Under the pieces are notes generated by a model. The model had not been told where the DNA came from, searched no databases, and saw nothing but the letters and a program-made list of their open reading frames with translations. Below, one piece after another: positions 5,263-5,449 of a stretch of 5,449 nucleotides of DNA; the first letter of the stretch is position 1, and every line of letters begins with the position of its first letter. The DNA lies in assembly GCA_019236035.1 (NCBI GenBank), contig JAFAJU010000351.1, forward strand, positions 1-5,449, read 5' to 3'. The translations under genes were made by a program, and so were the position numbers. The stretch is from Verrucomicrobiota bacterium. Lineage in GTDB: Bacteria; Verrucomicrobiota; Verrucomicrobiia; Chthoniobacterales; JAFAMB01.

Positions 5263-5449
5263 CTACCGGTTGTTCGCAAGTCTCTGTTCGCCTTCCCCAA
5301 ATATCAGGCGCAAGAAATGGGCATCGGAGAAGCGGCCATCGTCTCGGCCTTGGCGTACAATGATCAGGTCCATCGAGGGAACTATAAACATGCGTTGGTA
5401 CCCGGAACCAATGGCCGCAATCAAATCTTTAGGGGCTTCTCGACAGAGA
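5263..5449 (-). CDS. C-terminal end of a beta-lactamase-family serine hydrolase (5' partial)
   Basis: This minus-strand frame is open from the right edge to a TAG (complement of 5263-5265), giving the last 61 residues. After LIAAIGSGYQRM, the stretch FIVPSMDLIIVRQG (21-34) is the typical penultimate beta-strand of class-C-like serine hydrolases (PF00144; usual form GxGGQ..yVvPsLDLVVVrtG). FSDAHFLRLIF (40-50) is the usual final helix. The catalytic SxxK, YxN and HxG/KTG-like motifs would lie further upstream, outside the window, so activity and substrate (esterase, peptidase or lactamase) cannot be judged. It converges on the secreted-protein gene with 53 bases between the stops, all of them REP-like doublet. 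The call rests on a short tail but a characteristic one. Confidence 0.75.
   Translation of the reverse strand, partial: LCREAPKDLIAAIGSGYQRMFIVPSMDLIIVRQGRDDGRFSDAHFLRLIFGEGEQRLANNR

Larger units (their letters stand above)
5206..5266. repeat. REP doublet (REPIN/BIME-like): two inverted GTAG-hairpins
   Basis: The outer arms GTAGGCGAA (5206-5214) and TTCGCCTAC (5258-5266) are perfect reverse complements. Each begins, read inward, with GTAG followed at once by an 8-bp imperfect hairpin with a 3-base loop. A 15-base spacer (5229-5243) separates the two hairpins. The two units share GTAGGCGAA and TTTGC and differ in the stem centre by compensating changes (GCG/CGC versus CCC/GGG). A 5' GTAG next to an imperfect palindrome, arranged as an inverted pair in a short extragenic gap, is the known hallmark of REP sequences mobilised by RAYT (TnpA-REP) Y1 transposases. 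Both flanking genes take their TAG stop from the GTAG. No RAYT gene is in the window. The structure is directly visible; the REP identity is inferred. Confidence 0.65.

Noticed and set aside
4843..5449. Plus-strand frame open for about 600 bases to the right edge, with a possible GTG start at 5164
   Set aside because: No ATG occurs before 5317 and no ribosome-binding site precedes the GTG. Its first half lies in another frame of the secreted-protein gene and its second half is antisense to the serine-hydrolase tail, which has a recognisable family signature.
5210..5449. Frame of the secreted-protein gene stays open after its TAG, suggesting read-through or a recent nonsense mutation
   Set aside because: The downstream translation is Arg/Ser-rich with no domain-like pattern, and it overlaps the hairpins and the antisense serine hydrolase. 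The openness is most likely a by-product of that gene.

Overview
The window is compact, moderately GC-rich bacterial chromosome. It holds four rightward genes and the tail of a fifth, leftward gene that enters from the right edge. The HSDL2-like reductase, the Pro/Ala-rich secreted protein and the sparse Shine-Dalgarno signals would suit a soil bacterium such as a member of Verrucomicrobiota or Acidobacteriota. That placement is a guess: no rRNA or marker gene is present.

Left part (1-2519). A CLC-family chloride transporter with two C-terminal CBS domains enters from the left edge, so its true start lies outside. Next is a 63-bp gap made of a pure-purine tract and four copies of an 8-bp tandem repeat. 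It is followed by a short-chain dehydrogenase closely resembling the dehydrogenase half of eukaryotic HSDL2.

Middle (2520-5209). A 142-bp spacer is the only gap on the left three-quarters of the window large enough for an ordinary promoter. It precedes an APC-superfamily amino-acid permease. Four bases after that gene comes an exported protein of unknown function with a Pro/Ala-rich linker. The spacing suggests the two are co-transcribed.

Right edge (5206-5449). The last 61 codons of a beta-lactamase-like serine hydrolase run leftward and converge on the secreted-protein gene. Between the two stop codons sits the most interesting element of the window, a 61-bp inverted pair of small hairpins. 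Each hairpin is preceded by 5'-GTAG, and each GTAG supplies the TAG stop of the adjoining gene. The two stems differ by compensatory base-pair changes, and each tolerates its one G-U pair only in the sense transcript of its own gene. This architecture matches REP doublets (REPIN/BIME), which are spread by REP-associated Y1 transposases (RAYTs). It probably also acts as a bidirectional terminator.

No tRNA, rRNA, CRISPR array, transposase gene or integrase site was seen. The genes look like ordinary transport and metabolic genes with no obvious shared pathway.
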